Assembly: GCA_035578155.1 (NCBI GenBank)
Contig: JAPWDM010000003.1
Span: forward strand, 71,440,963-71,504,962
Reading direction: 5' to 3'
From: Brachynemurus nebulosus
Taxonomy: Eukaryota; Arthropoda; Insecta; Neuroptera; Myrmeleontidae
Length of the DNA stretch: 64,000 nucleotides
Numbering within the stretch: position 1 is the first letter of the stretch; each line of letters begins with the position of its first letter. A program made the translations under genes and the position numbers. Below the pieces are notes generated by a model, which made no database searches, was not told the origin of the DNA, and saw only the letters and a program-made list of their open reading frames with translations. Positions 46,707 to 56,918 of the stretch are shown here, one piece after another.

Positions 46707-47480
46707 AATTAACTACTTTTGCAGCAGTTTGCTTTAATTAGATGGTTTTGGAACGGTTGATTTTGTAATTAGCTACTTTTGCAGCAGTAACACTAACAAT
46801 TAGACACTTTTGCAACAGTTTATTATTCTTTCAATAGGTTTTAAATAAAACAACATTCGTACAAATCTATCAATTTATATCGTACAACGTTGTTTTGATT
46901 ATAACTTATGAAAACTAAGATATTTTCTTATAATTTAGTAGAATATTCTCCCATAAAACAAGTTTCCTTACTGTAATTTAACAGTAAAACTCAAATCAGA
47001 ACAACGATGTTTCACACAATTTTATTCTACACACATTCGCAGCTTATATTTGACAATTCCACAAGTTTGTTTGTATTTATTTTTAGTTATTCCAATAGTA
47101 AATATTTTCTTAGAGAGAGTGATAAAATTATCACATACAATTATTTGATCTTCTGCAGGCCCTGCAGTGCTACATATTGACTACCTAACTAGCTATTTTT
47201 GTTCCAGGTTTTTCTAATGACGCCATTTATATATAAGTAATTAGATAGTTTTGCGACTGGTTTGTGTTGCTTGCAACGCCATGTTTTTTCAGTCGAAAAA
47301 TCTTGCAATTAGTTACTTTTGAAATATTTTCGTATTTTTATCATTAAAATTAAAGGGGAAAAAGCTGACTTTACACCGTCTAGTCTAGTTGGTATTTTTT
47401 TGTGCAGTTTATCCTCCTGAATAATAAGCCCTATCTAACTCAATTTTGCAAAAATCGTCAATTAGATAGTTCTGAAACTC
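46707..47480. repeat. Spaced array of AATTAGMTASTTTTGCARCAG motifs
   Basis: At least eight related ~21-bp motifs, all on the plus strand, start at about 46707, 46737, 46765, 46797, 47186, 47237, 47306 and 47459. The first four are 28-32 bp apart; the others are irregular. The consensus is AATTAG(A/C)TA(C/G)TTTTGCA(A/G)CAG. It is too irregular for a satellite. It may be a decayed minisatellite or a cluster of binding sites. Confidence 0.65.
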
Positions 47481-47606
47481 AGCGACTCAAATAATCTAAA
47501 AAAGAAAAAATTGCATACCTACTGAAAATAAGGATATTAAATAAATAAAAACCATCCTACACTTCAGCCGTATTTAGAAACCGTTTTAAATGTCTGGTCG
47601 CTCTTA

Positions 47607-49370
47607 GGCTCCATGATGCTGCCACACCCTCTAAAAAGATAAACATTGAAAAAATTTTGTCTAATAGGTCACAAATTGGTCATAATTGGTCACTTAGTCC
47701 CACTAATTGGTCAGCAATAGAAAATCTTTAAATGAATTTTGAAAAATTTGTAAAAATTTCAAGGTCACTCAAAAATTTTGGCACACCATTTAAAGAAAAA
47801 AACAAAAATAATAAGAGCAATCGTTAGGATTTTAAACCCTGATAATTGGTCAGTTAAAATAAAAAATTGGTCAGGTCCCCAGAATTTTAAAAAAATTAAA
47901 AAAGGCTTTTTCATACTGTGACGCATGCGCGAAATCTCTACTGGTGAATCTAGCTGTCAGTAAATCTAGTCGATACGTTGAATTTTTCGATAGGATAGAG
48001 CCACCAGTATTCGATCACCCTATTAGCCTATATTAGCATTATGTTTGTATACTGAAGCATTTATTAAAAAAAAAAAATTGATTTTAAATCAAAATTGCAA
48101 TTAAAGTATCATCTTTTTCTATGTAAATGATGTATTTATTTCTTTTCATTAAAATTTTCAATAAAATTGAAAATAATCAACAAACATTAATTATATATTT
48201 ATTGTTTTTATTTCAACTTTATTTTTGGTTTTTTTGGTAATTAATTTAATTTTTCATTTAATTATCAATTGTTTTATTATACACATTCTTAAGTATACCC
48301 CATTTCAAATACAATTGATCATGAGTCATCGTTAGAAAATTAGATAATTCTTATATTCGAAACAAATTATGTAATCTTCTATTCTTTTCTAAAAACAAAC
48401 TGTAAATTTAAAATTTACGTAAATGCGATAATGAAAGAGATAAAGTCAAGAAAACGGAAATTATTTAAATTCAAAGTGATGAAGCATGGTTAAATTTAAG
48501 TGAAATGAACCATACTACAAGATCTTTAATTAAGGAATATTGGAATATTTGTCCACACAAATTTGCCCTACTATATTTCTTGGAAAATAAACGTTATTTC
48601 CTTATAACCCATTGTTAGGGCTCCGCGATCATAGCACCCCAAATGTGAGATTTCGAATGACCAGTTACATCATTCAAAAGGTCAGAAATTGGCCATAAAA
48701 GTCAACTGGTTTCATTAATTAGTCAGCGATAGAAAATTTTTTACTAAGGGTTAAAGTTCTTTCAAGGTCAATCAAAAAATTTTAGCACCTCATATGTGAA
48801 ATTTCGGATAACCAATTAGATCATTTTAAAGGTCAGAAATTGATCATAAAAGGTCAACTGGTTTGATTAATTGGACAGCGAAAGAAAATTCTTTCTTAAT
48901 TTAATAATTTAATTCTTCATTAAAATGCCTTAATATATAAAAATAATGTTAATATAGGCTGGTCAAATACTGGTGGCTTGACCCTATTGAAAAATTCAAC
49001 GTATCGACTAGATTTACTGACAGTTAGATTTAGCAGTAGAGATTTTGCGCATGTGCCACAGAATGAAAAAGCCTTTTTAATTTTTTTTTAAATTCTGGAG
49101 ACTTGACCAATTTTTTATTTTAACTGACCAATTATCAGGGTTTAAAATCCTATCGATTGCTCTTATTATTTTTATTTTTTTCTTTAGATGGTGTGCCAAA
49201 ATTTTTGAGTGACCTTGAAATTTTTACAAATTTTTTAAAATTTGTTTAAAATTTTTCTATTGCTGACCAATTAGTGGGACTAAGTGACCAATTATGACCA
49301 ATTTGTGACCTATTAGACAAAATTTTTTCAATGTTCAACTTTTTAGATGGTGTGCCAGCATCACGGAGCC
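47607..49370. mobile_element. Mutator-like foldback element, ~440-bp arms, 9-bp target duplication
   Basis: Arms 47607-48052 and 48942-49370 are inverted copies from GGCTCCATGATGCTGCCACA (left) and GGCTCCGTGATGCTGGCACA (right, inverted) inward to the GCCACCAGTAT region. The flanks are an exact 9-mer, TCGCTCTTA (47598-47606 and 49371-49379). A 9-bp duplication with very long arms fits the Mutator (MULE) superfamily. TTGGTCA/TGACCAA motifs recur throughout. The ~0.9-kb centre contains an internal GGCTCCGCGATCATAGCACC start (48619) followed by two diverged copies of arm-like sequence, so a relative is embedded or the arm was partly re-duplicated. No MULE transposase is seen. Confidence 0.85.
48469..48618 (+). 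other. 49-codon open frame in the core of the Mutator-like element
   Basis: The frame reads IQSDEAWLNLSEMNHTTRSL and continues to a stop at 48616. It starts after a stop rather than at ATG and ends just where the internal GGCTCC terminus begins. It has a protein-like composition compared with the surrounding A/T runs. It could be a remnant of the element's own gene or a captured host fragment; I recognise no family, and chance is quite possible. Confidence 0.2.
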
Positions 49371-49379
49371 TCGCTCTTA

Positions 49380-50180
49380 ATATTTTATCAAAAACATCTA
49401 TTTAGAATTTTTAGTAATTTTGCACCCGAAAAAAATATTCCATCATATCTGTCTCTTTTATTTTATTAATTTTTAAAGAGATTTAGGTTTCTAATGCTCC
49501 AGTCGAGACTAAAACACACACCTTTGGATTGCATAATTGGTCAGAATAGGTTAATTTCCTTTCAATTCTAGATCTTATTAACAATAAAAAAATAATCAAA
49601 TTAAAAACTAAAAATCATTCTTCAATTATTATTAAAAGTTTATTTATTACAATATATTAAAATAACAATTCCAATCCTTTCAAATAAATCTTCCTGGCGG
49701 ATATGACTTTTTTCTTTAATTCGACATTATAATAATAAATAATAAAAAGGGAGCGAAACAATGAAAAGAAATTTACAATAACTCATTTTATCTAGGAGGA
49801 AAAATGGATGAAAATACTTATAGTAAAATATTATATAACAAATAAAAAAAAAATGATATGTATTTATATTTACACAGAGAAAATAGTCGGAAAGAACATT
49901 ATGAAAATGAATGTTTCTGAACGTTATATTATAATTTTTTCTCTAATGAACTCTTAATATCCAACTATTACAACATTTCTATACGGCAATAATCAATAAT
50001 TTCTACAATTGGCTTATAGAGTCAGTCATTTGTATAATATTTTAAATCATATGAAAAATCGTATCGTTAAAATCATAAACTAATGAACATAATAGTACAT
50101 TATACAGTCTACAGACTGAGTGTATTAATGAATAAATGAAGCCACCGTAATATCCGCTCAAGATACAACCAACTGTTATG
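49380..50180. other. AT-rich stretch, no gene seen
   Basis: No supportable ORF, inverted repeat or splice pair. Confidence 0.45.
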
Positions 50181-50189
50181 ATAATCTAT

Positions 50190-50590
50190 ACATATAATAA
50201 AATTGTAACGAGACCATTTCTGTACATGGAATATTTTTTGAAAATTGTACTGGTACTGTAAATAGTTGTCGATGTAGATACCAAAACAGCGATTTTTAGA
50301 ATTTTTGTCTGTCTGTCTGTTAACGCATCACGCAAAAACCATTGGACGGATTTTAATAGAATTTGGTGTGGTGATAACTTATTACCTGGGTCAACATCTA
50401 AAATACTTTTTACTCCGGGAAAATTTCTCATTCCCATGGGAAAATGGAAAAACCATTCTAAGCATGTGCACACATTAGGCAAAAACTATTGGACGGACTT
50501 TAATAAAATTTGGTGTGGTGATAACTTATTACCTAGAGCAACAGTTAAGATACTTTTTACTCCGGAAAAATGCCTCATTCGTACCTACTA
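50190..50590. repeat. Decayed dispersed repeat with internal 147-bp-spaced duplication
   Basis: A 'TAATAAAATTGTAACGAGAC' start is followed by GTCTGTCTGTCTGTTAACGC and then by GGACGGATTTTAATAGAATTT ... TACTTTTTACTCCGG (50332-50438). The last block is repeated at 50479-50582. These motif strings are typical of noncoding dispersed repeats in arthropod genomes. The open frames on both strands (98 and 90 codons) read through the repeat and are not genes. Confidence 0.6.
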
Positions 50591-50719
50591 TTTACTGAAA
50601 CTGGGAGATATTATTTTGTCCCATGCTCAAAATTTATATAAAAATATATTAGGTAATTATAATTTATCATTTATATGTTTTTTTCACTCTCGTGAAGGGG
50701 TTAAATAAAAGCCGGACAA

Positions 50720-51640
50720 AATAGAAAATGCATGATAAAAATTACGTATCGATATGTCTCAGTTCAAAACTGACTTATAAATACGACTGCAAGAAGTAAA
50801 TTGTTTCCCAATTTCTAATATGTCTTTCTCTTAACCTTCTTTCGGTAACTTAAGAACCGATGTAATAATAAATTCAGAGCACGCAGCCCTAACAATATTT
50901 TCCAATTATTTAAAAAAATTTTTTTTATTAGTAACAATTTTTTAATAATTATTAAAATTATTAAAAAACACAATAATTCTAATTAACTTAAAATTCAAAA
51001 TTTACAAATTTAAATAATTCTATTTCATTTTTATTTATAAATGAGTTTTTTTTTTCGAAAATAACAAAACAATAAAATTAAAATAAACAAAATTTGGAAA
51101 AACACATATTGATATACATAATACACGCAAGCTATGGGGTAGGTATATAATGAAAATCAGTCAATAGAAGATATGTACATGTGTGTATACGTGACTATAA
51201 TTGTGTATGTGTAAACACGATTGTTTCAATTTTGATTACATTGTGTAGGTAATTATAATTATTGTGCGAAAATACCAGCATATAAACTATAACATGTTCC
51301 AACTTCCAAGCACTCTACTAAATAATCCAGGTTCAACTAAAGTCTGTTGGTTTTTATAATAACTAAGTAGTAGATAAGTCACTCACAAATTAATTGTTGG
51401 AAATTCATGGAATCAGCAAAAAAGATTCTTTCATTCAAAAAGTTAATATCATAGGTGTAACTGCAATGGAACAGGTGAAGCAAATGCTCTAGGGCGCATG
51501 ACAAAAAGGAGCGCAAAAACTTGGCTTAAACTTGGCTTAAACTTGAATCAAATTCGCTCCATGGCGCAAAATTTGCAATTGCGCCTCTGCCAAGGCAACT
51601 ATAGAGGTAACTTTTTAATTTAACTGCAAAAATTTATTTT
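50720..51640. other. No gene seen; degenerate GCGC-rich patch at 51480-51600
   Basis: AT-rich. The patch TAGGGCGCATGACAAAAAGG ... TTGCGCCTCTGCCAAGG has loosely inverted GGGCGCA/TGCGCC blocks and a short CTTGGCTTAAA tandem, suggesting a decayed hAT-like MITE. The ends could not be fixed. Confidence 0.35.
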
Positions 51641-51768
51641 CAGATCAGTCGAGAGGCCGGGGTAACCGAGGTTGCAGCTCCGGGGCCCGGGCTTGAAAAG
51701 GGGGTTCGTAGCTATTGATTGGGGGCCCGGTGAAAAGTAGAAAGACTTTTTCACGCTCGTCATTTATG
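51640..51768. repeat. GGGGCCCGG repeat fragment cut by mariner
   Basis: GAGAGGCCGGGGTAACCGAG, CCGGGGCCCGGGC and TTTTTCACGCTCGTCATTTA correspond to the dispersed repeat of 37622-37923. The sequence stops exactly where the mariner end TTGGGTCATCC begins, so mariner inserted into, or next to, this repeat. Confidence 0.6.
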
Positions 51769-52310
51769 TTGGGTCATCCGGCAAGTTCGTGCCGTTTTTT
51801 ATGTAAATGACCATTCCGATTTTCTTCAAATGGCCGAAAACTGAGGATTTTGACTGCTCAAAAGTTGCCACTAATTCTTGACAATTTGCCTCGGATTTTG
51901 CTTTATTTCTTGACGCTTTGTTTCATCGTCAATACACACAGATCGACCGGAGGGAGCTTCATCTTCCAAAGAAAAATTCGCCTTTTGAAATCTAGCAAAC
52001 CACTTTCTACAAGTTCTGTCAGAAACCGCATCATCATCATAAACACTACAAATGTTTCTCGTTGCGTCAGCTGCATTAGTACCATTTTTAAACTCGTATA
52101 ACATGGCATAATGTTCCTTGATGTCTAAGATTGCTCATTATTACTGACAAAAAATAATTATTTAAACACTGTTTAAAGATGTATAATAATTATAACAAGC
52201 AACACTATCGGCCTAGCACTAACATGTTGTTGCATGTTTCGTTTGCGGTTGCTATTTGAAGAAATATGAATTCATTCGAGCGACTCTGACTGAAAACGGC
52301 ACGAACTTTG
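51769..52310 (-). mobile_element. mariner deletion derivative, copy 2
   Basis: The left end TTGGGTCATCCGGCAAGTTC is intact. At the right, AAAACGGCACGAACTTT matches the inner part of the terminal repeat, but the last ~13 bases are lost. The length and internal order are the same as in copy 1 at 25445-25996. The preserved coding part is described at 51871-52104. Confidence 0.9.
51790..52135 (-). pseudogene. mariner transposase N-terminal (HTH) remnant
   Basis: On the minus strand, a start-like ATG at about 52135 (MSNLR...) runs, with one frame change, into EHYAMLYEFKNGTNAADATR, then NICSVYDDDAVSDRTCRKWF and a SLEDEAPSGRS block. This is the characteristic helix-turn-helix/SLEDExRSGRP region of mariner transposases, which binds the terminal repeats. 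A stop after NPRQIVKN breaks the frame. A VxTFEQSKSSVFGHLKKIG-like stretch then runs directly into the left terminal repeat, so the DDD catalytic domain is absent. Confidence 0.85.
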
Positions 52311-52680
52311 GAGACAAAGTTTTAAAAAGATGTATTTTAACATATTTTTTATAAATTATTCGTGCATGTCTATGGCTTGTGTCACAACATTTACTATAAG
52401 AACAAATATTGCCTATCTACTTTTTATCACACGTAACAATGTCATATTATTCTGGAACACCCTGTATATAAACAAAAACAACACAATACCTACGTACGTA
52501 TACATTTGTTTACATACGCTTAATTTTATATAATAATAAAATCACTGTACCCATTATCAATATACACATGTGATTACACTATACGCACATACATATACGA
52601 AAAGCTCAAAAGCTCTCAACAGCGCTCAAAATTCAATCCATTATTATATATATTCGCATCGATAAACATTATTTGAACGA
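52311..52680. other. No gene; lone GGAACACCCTG end motif
   Basis: GGAACACCCTGTATATA at about 52454-52470 looks like one end of a CAGGGTGTTCC element (compare 914 and 28596), but I found no partner upstream. The 67-codon frame here is incidental. Confidence 0.4.
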
Positions 52681-52689
52681 CAATTTCCC

Positions 52690-53030
52690 TATACATTACA
52701 TCACAACAACACAGGCTGGCTGAGCGGTTCAGTTCAGTTGGCTCTTACCCCGTCACATCGCTCGCCGTGCCACGCTTCCAAGGAAACTTTTAACGAAATT
52801 TAATTATATATTATTACGTTATATAAACACAATCACAGACGACGAAGGTTAATAGTGAAAATTTTCAACAGAAATTTTTAATTAAAACACACAAATCGTT
52901 AATGCACACGTACAAACACGTAATTTTATCACAAAAACACGTAACATGTATGTTTAAGTTCTCTTATTATTCTCTTTGTACCTAATTTGAAAATGATTTT
53001 CGAACCGAACGAACGGGGATAGATGTATAC
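52690..53030 (-). promoter_or_regulatory. GC-richer island with minus-strand donor, possible 5' exon
   Basis: On the minus strand, GCGTGGCACGGCGAGCGATG leads to GACGGG|GTAAGAGCC (donor near 52751-52745 in plus coordinates), a good splice donor. On the plus strand, GGTTCAGTTCAGTTGG carries two TCAGTT initiator matches (A at 52731 and 52736). CpG content is visibly higher than in the flanks. It could be a noncoding first exon of a minus-strand gene. No coding frame is conserved across the donor. Confidence 0.3.
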
Positions 53031-53148
53031 GGAGACTCGTAAAATTTTTGATTTATTTTAATTAAAGAAAATTTCGTCAAAATACAGAAGTGTCAAAAAG
53101 TCTTTAAAATTTGTATAGAAACGGGAAATTTTGATAAATGTCTTTGAA

Positions 53149-53840
53149 CGATTTCTTTGTTCAAAGATTAAACATCTCTTTGATTCTTTTCTCTGAATCA
53201 AAGAAACATTTCTTTGGATTAAAAAAAATAAAAAAATTTTTTTTTTGATTTAAAGAAATAGTTTCTCTAATAATTTTTTTTTCAGTACAGTCCATCCTTT
53301 TTTGTGCGGTGGAGGGGACCGCATAAAAAAAATTGCACAAAAAAAATATATTCAAAAATATCATAAATAGCTATAAAAAGTTTCATCGAAAAAACATCAC
53401 TCAAAACACTCAAAACTTAGAAATTTCCTTAGAAGTTGTTTCTATAAACAAGATAAAGTCTTAATTTACACGTAGGAACATTTTATATCCTTTTCATAAT
53501 ATTATGAAAATTTTGAAAAATACATGTGTAAAATAATTAAATGATGCACAATAAATTATATATTCCTATGCAATGTATTGATTAAATGCTTAAAAAGTAA
53601 TTTTTTAAGTTTCTTACTGTCTCGTGATTTTAATTCACATTATGCATTTTAATGGTAATTTTTTACAAACCGCATAAAAAAATGGCATAAAGAAACACAA
53701 AAAAAACCAAACAAAGAAAGACCACATAAAAAAGTGTTCGGCTGTATAGTTAAGAAATATTTCTTTGAATTCAGAAATAATTTTTTTCAGTGAAGCAAAA
53801 AAAATTCTAAGTAATTTTTAATCTTTGAACAAAGAAATCG
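53149..53840. mobile_element. Outer MITE (CGATTTCTTTGTTCAAAGATT ends) containing a pogo-type MITE
   Basis: CGATTTCTTTGTTCAAAGAT at 53149 and its inverse at 53840 are identical over 24 bases. Subterminal TTTCTTTGAAT/ATTCAGAAATAA blocks recur near both ends. Removing the 457-bp inner element leaves about 235 bp, a normal MITE size. The target duplication of the outer element is not clear. Confidence 0.75.
53288..53744 (-). mobile_element. pogo/Tigger-type MITE, CAGYYGAWCC ends, copy B (inner)
   Basis: Flanked by TA (53286-53287, 53745-53746). The ends CAGTCCATCCTTTTTTGTGC and, inverted, CAGCCGAACACTTTTTTATG match those of 12259-12817, and the body matches that copy in reverse orientation. It lies inside the MITE at 53149-53840 and is therefore younger. 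Confidence 0.85.
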
Positions 53841-53849
53841 TTTTAAGAG

Positions 53850-55190
53850 GGCATGATTAATTTTGATAAATTCACTTCCGGTTGATTCTATCCTTTTACT
53901 TACGATTTTTAAGGCACTGAAAAATCGTAGTAAACTTGATGACATCCAAATAAATATTGTCTTTTTTTTTAAGGAGGGCCACTAGTGTGACATTTTGAAA
54001 AAACTGGAACTTTTGCATGTTTCTATATTTTATACCTTTAAAAATAACATATTAAAATTTCAAGTGCATATCTCAAATAGTTTTTGAGTTACAGCCATCC
54101 GAAGAGCGGATTCTGATTTTCATTGTTTCTAGAAGTGACTGCCCGTCACATGTTGTGGAGAAGCTAGACCCTGGCACATTTAAACGACTCATCTAGTTTT
54201 ACTATGGCCGTTATAGTGAGTACCTCGTAAATAATTTTAGTAAAAATTCTCAGTGATTACAACTAAAAGGTCAAATAAAGAAAAACTACATTTTTCAAAT
54301 TTGCTACAGTTATAACTCGAAGACAAATCATCCTATCGATTTGATTTTTATTGGTGCTTCTTTTATATATGTTTCTTCATGCCATGAACCTCTAGTTTTC
54401 CGATCGAATAAAAAATGTAATTTTTGCAGGCCACAAATCATAAAATTTTCGCGCAAAATTTGAAACTTTTTTTGAAAACTCCGCCATTTTGTTAAATTTC
54501 AACTTTTTTTTCGATTGAGGTTCATAACATTTTCTATTAAAAACATTGTTTCCAGACAAGATACATCCATCTGACACTATTTGCTATACAGGTAGGCCAA
54601 TTACATGTTACTGTCCTATACCCAATTTTCTTACTACTGCTTACTACGGGCAAGCCATCTCCGTAGTTACAAGAGTTAACAAACTTTTAATTTCCATAGT
54701 AAATACCATAATTACACAAAAATTCTGTAATTTTCATATATTTTACCAGTGACGTTCAACTAGATAAAAAGTATAGTTTAAAATGGAAGGCAGATTTTGT
54801 ATTTAAGGTAAGTAAATATTCGCCAATCCACCTTCATCACGACGAAGCTAGTTATTTTCAATTTCCGAAAGCACACGTTTGTAAACAGTTTTCTTTTATA
54901 CGTAAACATTTTTCTTTTTTTTCTTTCTACGCCACTGAGTTATATATGCATTTAAAAATTGAAACCAAAAATCTGGCGAAACTGGCTAACCTGTATAGTA
55001 TAATATAATATACTAATCAATCAAATGATCTTGGTTTCCAGACTTTTTCTTACCACTGTCTACATATAAAAGTTATGTTAGGTAATAAAAGATACAAGAG
55101 TCGTGTAAGCGCAGCTTGTAATTTTTGCACTGTTTGATTGTTCATCAATACAGAAAAACTTCTAAGGTAACGGAAGCACTGTAATCAATT
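53850..55190. other. Unassigned AT-rich DNA
   Basis: It contains the third, mutated CRE-like repeat (about 53920-53950) and several open frames of 60-70 codons without domains. TTTCCAG at 54549-54555 and ACAG|GTAGGC at 54588-54596 bracket 36 bases, but there is no other exon evidence. Confidence 0.4.
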
Positions 55191-55209
55191 TTTGAAATTT
55201 ACAAATTTT

Positions 55210-55480
55210 TCCCCTCGAAAATGAAGATTTTCACGTGTATTTTACGTTTTAGAGCTTCCTCAACAATTTTGGTTTTGTAACTCCCTTCCCGTCAGTGTGT
55301 TCGAAAATCTCACCAAGTGGCATAATTTTGGAACTATTCGATTTTTTTTGATGATATTTGCAAAAATTTTAAAAATTTTATAGGTACACAAATGAGATGT
55401 AGTTTAAGCACAAAATCACTCTAAAGATTAAATAAAAGTTGGTTATGAGTACGAGGGAGCTATGTACCATCGCGCATTTT
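55210..55480. repeat. Dispersed repeat A (TTTTACGTTTTAGAGCTTCCT), copy 1
   Basis: TCACGTGTATTTTACGTTTT ... GCTTCCTCAACAATTTTGG ... CCAAGTGGCATAATTTTGG matches 62160-62285 collinearly. Its right part, GAGTACGAGGGAGCTATGTA, is inverted in 43090-43150 and 36370-36400 (TCGTACTCGTAA), so one noncoding family has at least four fragments here. Confidence 0.6.
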
Positions 55481-56017
55481 AACACATAAAAATTTTGTAT
55501 TGTGGTCACTGCACCTATCATTTTCCGAGGTACAGTTACTCTAGTTAAACGTTGCGTTTATAACGATCATTTTTAATGTATTTATCACATAAATTTAAAA
55601 TTTTCGTGTTGTGTTTTCGACCCTTTTGATTGAAAAAAAAAAAAAATACATATGTATATTGATTTTAAATTCGTTATTTTGTGTTAATTAATTAATTATT
55701 TAAAATTATAATAACAAATATAATTCGAAAATTTATTATTATTTTAAATTTTGTTTAAATTTAACAATGTTTTGTTTTAATGTAAATAAATCTATTTTTA
55801 AACTAATTAAATAAAATACTTTATTATAATTTCCATAATTGTAATATGAACAAAGGTTAATTAGAGACAGGCTACAATGACCGTACGCCTAATAATCTTT
55901 ATTATAGTTTTTAATTAAATTATACACCGGAACACAAATAGGTTAACCTTAAAGTAGGTTATTGAAAGGTCATTAAAAAAAAAAATAGAAGCAAATGATT
56001 TGAATTCGAATGTTTAA

Positions 56018-56914
56018 CCCTAGAATCATACGTTGGTCTACGAGAAACGTTAATTATACATCGACGTCGTTTTGACGGATGGACATTTTACGGAGAGTTT
56101 TAGAGTTTATTTGCAAAAAACATTTTTTTTTTTTACATAACAATACTACAAAAGCGAACAAAATATTTAAAAAAATTGGAGTTGGAAAAATTTCTTAAAG
56201 TAAATATTTATTAATTTTTTTAATCTCTTTATCAAAGCATATTTTCATTATAAAAATTAAAAAATAGATAAATACATCAATTGTATCATAAAACATGTGT
56301 TTCAAATAATTAATTTATGAACTATTATGAGTCAGTGGACATGTGTGACTTAACAGAATGTGAAATTTCTCAGTCATAAATATTCCTATAGATATGTAGT
56401 TATTTCCCCATTAGGCACGTTTGTAAATTTTCTAAAATTTGTTAGTAATTTTTCGAATAAGATCTCAAAAAATAATAAAAATTAAAATATTTTCCACAAA
56501 ATAAATTGTTAATCTTTTATTACGTCACTTGAAACGCATTCTTTAGTTTTCGATTCAGTATATTAAAACTTCAGTATTATGTCGTCTCTATAAGTCAAAC
56601 AGCTGCAATCATCTTTCACATTATCATAATCATTGAATAAATTAATTATAACATGCATATCTTTAATAAATTTTAGAAAAATTAGGAAAACTTTTATATG
56701 TGAAGTACAAAATCGTTAAAAAAAAACATCGCGTAATCATACATCGACGTCCTTTTGACGGACACTATTTCAATACAAACAAAACGATAATGACTATAAA
56801 CAAAATAAATACGTCTTATGTGTTACAACAACAAATAAATTAGATAACAGAAGTAGTATTGGAGCAGGTAGAGAAGTTCGTTCGTCGTTTTGACCTGTAC
56901 GTATGATTCTAGGG
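56018..56914. mobile_element. piggyBac-like element, CCCTAGAATCATACG ends, TTAA target
   Basis: Ends CCCTAGAATCATACG are perfect inverted 15-mers directly bounded by TTAA on both sides (56014-56017, 56915-56918), the precise piggyBac signature. TACATCGACGTCGTTTTGACG (56056) and TACATCGACGTCCTTTTGACG (56740) are direct internal repeats, and a related GTCGTTTTGACC lies at the right end. 897 bp, no transposase frame. Confidence 0.9.
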
Positions 56915-56918
56915 TTAA

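Noticed and set aside
50186..50708. 98- and 90-codon frames on opposite strands
   Set aside because: Both run through a decayed dispersed repeat with an internal duplication.
54556..54591. 36-base micro-exon between TTTCCAG and CAG|GTAGGC
   Set aside because: Isolated splice-like motifs in 64 kb are expected by chance, and no adjoining exon could be paired with it.
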